Below are positions 61,431 to 64,000 of a stretch of DNA of 64,000 nt, piece by piece. Within the stretch, counting starts at the first letter, position 1; every line of letters begins with the position of its first letter. A model generated the notes under the pieces. It was given only the letters and a program-made list of their open reading frames with translations, did no database searches and was not told where the DNA came from. The stretch covers positions 186,001-250,000 of the forward strand of contig CAWJJM010000009.1 of NCBI GenBank assembly GCA_963843275.1, in the 5' to 3' direction. The DNA comes from CAWJJM01 sp963843275. GTDB lineage: Bacteria; Acidobacteriota; Thermoanaerobaculia; Multivoradales; JBCCEF01. A program made the translations under genes and the position numbers.

Positions 61431-63797
61431 TCAATCGGCCCGCAACGCGACCATCGGGTCGGTGCGGGCGGCGCGGTGGGCCGGGAGCCAGCAGGCGAGG
61501 AGGCCGGCGGCGCCGAGCGCCAGGGCGGCCGCGCCCAGCGCCAACGGGTCCGACGGTGCGACGCCGTAGAGCAGGGCGGAGAGCGTGCGGGTGAGGGCGA
61601 GAGCCGCCGCCAGGCCCACCGCCAGCCCGGCGACGACCGGTCCGAGGCCGTCGGCGAGGACCCGACGGACGATCGCCGCGCGGTCGGCGCCGCAGGCCAT
61701 GCGGGTGCCGATCTCCCGCCGCCGCCGGCGGACCGCGTAGGCGAGCAGCGCGTAGACCCCGGCCGCGGCGAGGAGGACCGCGACCGCCGAGAACACGCCG
61801 GCGGTGAGGAGGTCGAAGCGCCGGTCGGCGAGGTCGGCGGCGACCACCTCCTCGAGCGGCCGGGCGGCGCCGGGTGCCACGGTCGGGTCGACCGCCTCGA
61901 GGCGGCCCAGCACCGCGCCGACGAGCTCCCCCGGCGGCCGGTCGCCGCGGGCCACGAGGGTCATCCTCGGCCACGGGAAGGGCATCCGCGGATAGAGCGT
62001 GTAGAGCTCGGCCCGCGGGGGCGCCGCCACGCCGTCGTGGTGCACGTCACCGACCACGCCGGCGACCGGCAGCCAGGGGTCGCCGCTCCCGGCCACGCGG
62101 ACGCGGCCCTCCAGCGCGTCGCCGCCGGGCCAGAAGCGGCGGGCCATCGTCTCGTTGACCACCACCGCTCCGGGCCCCGCGCCGCCCGCCTCCGGCAGCC
62201 GGCCGCGTCGCAAGGGGATGCGCAGGGTGGCGAAGTAGTCGGCGCTCACCAGGCGCAGATCGACCTCCGGCTCGTCGCCGCCGGCGACGCCGCGCCCCGA
62301 CAGCTCGACCCCCACCGACATCCACTCGCCACCCATCGGGAGCTGGCTGACCAGGCCGGCGTGGCGCACCCCCGGGAGCGCGGCGACCGCCGCGAGCGAG
62401 CGCCGGTAGTGGTCGACCAGGGAAGGGATCGAGCCGGCGCGCTGCTGCGGTGGCGCCAGCTCCACCGCCAGCACACCGCGCGGGTCGAAGCCCGGATCGA
62501 CGGCGGCGAGGAGCAGGAAGCTGCGCCCCATCAGGGCGGCGCCGGCGAGGAGGACGAAGGCGAGGGCCGTCTCCCCGGCCACCAGGAGGCGGCCGAGGGG
62601 ACGTCGCCCGGCGCCGTCCGACCGTCCCGCCCGCAGCGCTCGCGCCGGCGCGCCGCGACTCGAGGCGGCCAGGGCGAGGGCGGCGAACGCGAGGGCGGCG
62701 AGCAGGCACAGGCCCGAGGCGAGGGCGAAGACCGGCAGGTCGACGGCGACGGCGTCGAGCCCCGGCAGCCCGTGCGACCAGCGCCGGACCGCTTCGACCC
62801 CGGCCCAGGCCAGCCCGAGACCCGCTACGCCGGCGGCCGCGGCCAGCAGCAGGCTCTCGGCGAGCGCCTGCCGGAAGAGGCGGCCGCGGGGGGCGCCGAG
62901 CGCCAGGTGGGTGGCCGTCTCGCGGCGGCGCGCCAGGCCGCGGGCGAGCAACAGGTTGCCGACGTTGGCGCAGGCGATCGCCAGGATGCAGGCCACGCCG
63001 GCGAGCAGCGCGTCGAGCAGCGGGCGCACGTCACCGGTCCGCTCCTCGCGCAGCGGTAGCGCGGTGACGCCGCGGTGGGCGTTGGTCGCGGGGTGTTCGC
63101 CGGCGAGCTGCCGGGCGACGCGGGCCAGGTCGGCGCGGACGCTCCGGAGGGTGGCGCCCGGAGCCATCCGGGCCACCACCTGCAGGTCGTGCGATCCCCT
63201 CTCGCCGGGTTCCTGCAGAGGCATCCACAGGTCGACGCCGGGGCGCGGGAACGAGAAGCCCGGCGGCGCCACGCCGGCGACCAGCCAGGGCTCGCCGTCG
63301 ACGTCGAGCGTGGCGCCGGGTCGGGCCCGGCCGCCGAAGCGCCGGCGCCAGAGCCGATCGCTCACCACCAGCCGCCGCTCGCCGGGGAGGACGCCCGCCA
63401 GGCCGGGACCGCCGCGCGGAGCCACCCCGAGGACGGCGAACAGGTCCGGCGTCGCCCGCACCGCCGCCAGCGTCCGCGCCCCGCCCGCCGCGCCGACGAG
63501 CGCGGCGCCGGGCCGGTAGCCGGCGACCCCGGAGAGGGTGGGGCAGCGCCGCCGCCAGTCGGCGAGGTCGGGACGCGACACCGCCCCGCGCTCGACGTCG
63601 CGCCGGCTGTCGCTCTCCCACAGGCGCAGCAGACGGTCTCCGCCGGGATAAGGGAGCGGCCGCAGCAGGATGCCGTAGTAGACGCTGAACAGGGCGGTGG
63701 CGAGGCCGAGGCCGAGGGCCAGGGTGCCGATCGAGGCCAGCGTGAACGGCGGCGTCCGGCGCAGCGCGCGCAGCGCGAGGCGGAGGTCGGTCCACAC
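61431..63797 (-). CDS. MacB/FtsX-type orphan ABC permease
   Basis: 788-residue intact relative of the frameshifted permease at 46329. The first helix reads LRRTPPFTLASIGTLALGLGLATALFSVYYGILLRPLPYP. A MacB-type periplasmic domain, three helices (LLDALLAGVACILAIACANVGNLLLARG), a second MacB domain and FtsX helices (AVAVLLAAAGVYALLAYAVRRRRREIGTRMACGA) follow. It lacks the N-terminal DUF-like module of the other copy. Start GTG 63797 fits the usual family start (WTDLRLALRAL); an upstream ATG at 63839 is possible. No ATPase gene adjoins it. Confidence 0.92.
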   Translation of the reverse strand: MWTDLRLALRALRRTPPFTLASIGTLALGLGLATALFSVYYGILLRPLPYPGGDRLLRLWESDSRRDVERGAVSRPDLADWRRRCPTLSGVAGYRPGAALVGAAGGARTLAAVRATPDLFAVLGVAPRGGPGLAGVLPGERRLVVSDRLWRRRFGGRARPGATLDVDGEPWLVAGVAPPGFSFPRPGVDLWMPLQEPGERGSHDLQVVARMAPGATLRSVRADLARVARQLAGEHPATNAHRGVTALPLREERTGDVRPLLDALLAGVACILAIACANVGNLLLARGLARRRETATHLALGAPRGRLFRQALAESLLLAAAAGVAGLGLAWAGVEAVRRWSHGLPGLDAVAVDLPVFALASGLCLLAALAFAALALAASSRGAPARALRAGRSDGAGRRPLGRLLVAGETALAFVLLAGAALMGRSFLLLAAVDPGFDPRGVLAVELAPPQQRAGSIPSLVDHYRRSLAAVAALPGVRHAGLVSQLPMGGEWMSVGVELSGRGVAGGDEPEVDLRLVSADYFATLRIPLRRGRLPEAGGAGPGAVVVNETMARRFWPGGDALEGRVRVAGSGDPWLPVAGVVGDVHHDGVAAPPRAELYTLYPRMPFPWPRMTLVARGDRPPGELVGAVLGRLEAVDPTVAPGAARPLEEVVAADLADRRFDLLTAGVFSAVAVLLAAAGVYALLAYAVRRRRREIGTRMACGADRAAIVRRVLADGLGPVVAGLAVGLAAALALTRTLSALLYGVAPSDPLALGAAALALGAAGLLACWLPAHRAARTDPMVALRAD

Positions 63798-63912
63798 GAT
63801 GTCGACATTGCAGCACGCTGCGGCCGCCCGGCGCGCCACCTGCGGGGAGGGGTCGCGACGTCCCCCGAGCGGGTGGGCGGGGACGAGCGTCTTCGCCTAT
63901 GCTGGAGGGGCG

Positions 63913-64000
63913 ATGTCCTCGCCCCGCCGTCGCCCCGTCGTCGCTCTCGCCGTCCTGGCCGCCTGCGGCCTGGCGGCCCGGTCCCCCGGGCAGGGTCTCG
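63913..64000 (+). CDS. Exported protein or lipoprotein, 3'-truncated
   Basis: The visible 29 residues start MSSPRRRPVVALAVLAACGL, a basic N-terminus plus hydrophobic core with LAAC, a lipobox-like end. ATG 63913 follows GGAGGGG and a TATGCT -10 box at 63898-63903. The rest lies outside the window, so no function can be given. Confidence 0.55.
   Translation, partial: MSSPRRRPVVALAVLAACGLAARSPGQGL

Noticed and set aside
1..64000. tRNA, rRNA, transposase, integrase or phage genes
   Set aside because: I looked for their motifs on both strands and saw none; a tRNA-model search would be needed to exclude a missed tRNA.

Overview
This is a very GC-rich (over 70% by eye) bacterial chromosomal window with dense, mostly bidirectional gene packing, many 1-8 base gene overlaps (ATGA, GTGA, TGATG) and frequent GTG starts. 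Two large MacB/FtsX-type permeases without an ATPase partner, one of them directly behind a PadR regulator, match the orphan-permease family typical of Acidobacteriota. An acidobacterium is my best guess, but this is inference; there is no rRNA or tRNA gene here to settle it. I see no transposase, integrase, phage gene or CRISPR array.

Layout. 0-16 kb: mostly housekeeping and catabolic genes: a partial membrane protein, a pair of 160-bp direct repeats, typA, SRPBCC/DUF1499 genes, a small metal-binding HMA protein, a D-threonine-aldolase-like enzyme, a penicillin-acylase-family hydrolase overlapping an aminotransferase, a 3-hydroxyacyl-CoA dehydrogenase, an ankyrin protein, an MFS exporter, a diaminopimelate decarboxylase fused to a degenerate aspartokinase, a ferritin-like protein with a zinc oxidoreductase, and kynB. 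16.4-33.1 kb: a metal-handling island. It holds a cusCBA-type RND efflux set, a DUF3347 protein, a copper P-type ATPase, a GH15 glycosidase with a membrane protein, a Met/His-rich periplasmic protein, a SHOCT protein, a DUF4396 membrane protein, a c-type cytochrome, arsR-arsM and a second ArsR. 33-43 kb: a UPF0173 hydrolase, infC (with a rare ATC start), a B12 TonB receptor behind a cobalamin riboswitch, metF, rsgA, and metH behind a SAM-type riboswitch with an intrinsic terminator. These make a B12/methionine module. 43-54.4 kb: an acyltransferase, cupin, DUF488, padR plus orphan permease, DUF445, and a BlaI/M56 regulatory pair with a long heptad-repeat tail. 54.4-61.2 kb: an operon-like run of a ThDP enzyme, an enolase-superfamily dehydratase, a large FAD/Fe-S dehydrogenase and a PPC-domain protein. 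61.4-64 kb: a second orphan permease and the start of a lipoprotein-like gene.

Three cross-cutting signals stand out. First, several genes have a TANNNT -10 box only 6-7 bases before the start codon, which predicts leaderless mRNAs. Second, single-base frameshifts hit six genes between 44.0 and 58.6 kb (seven sites), nearly all explainable by one extra G or C, whereas I found no clear frameshift elsewhere. Assembly indels are the simplest explanation. Third, regulation is unusually readable: two riboswitches, an ArsR dyad lying over its own start codon, and paired BlaI-type operators around the -10 box.
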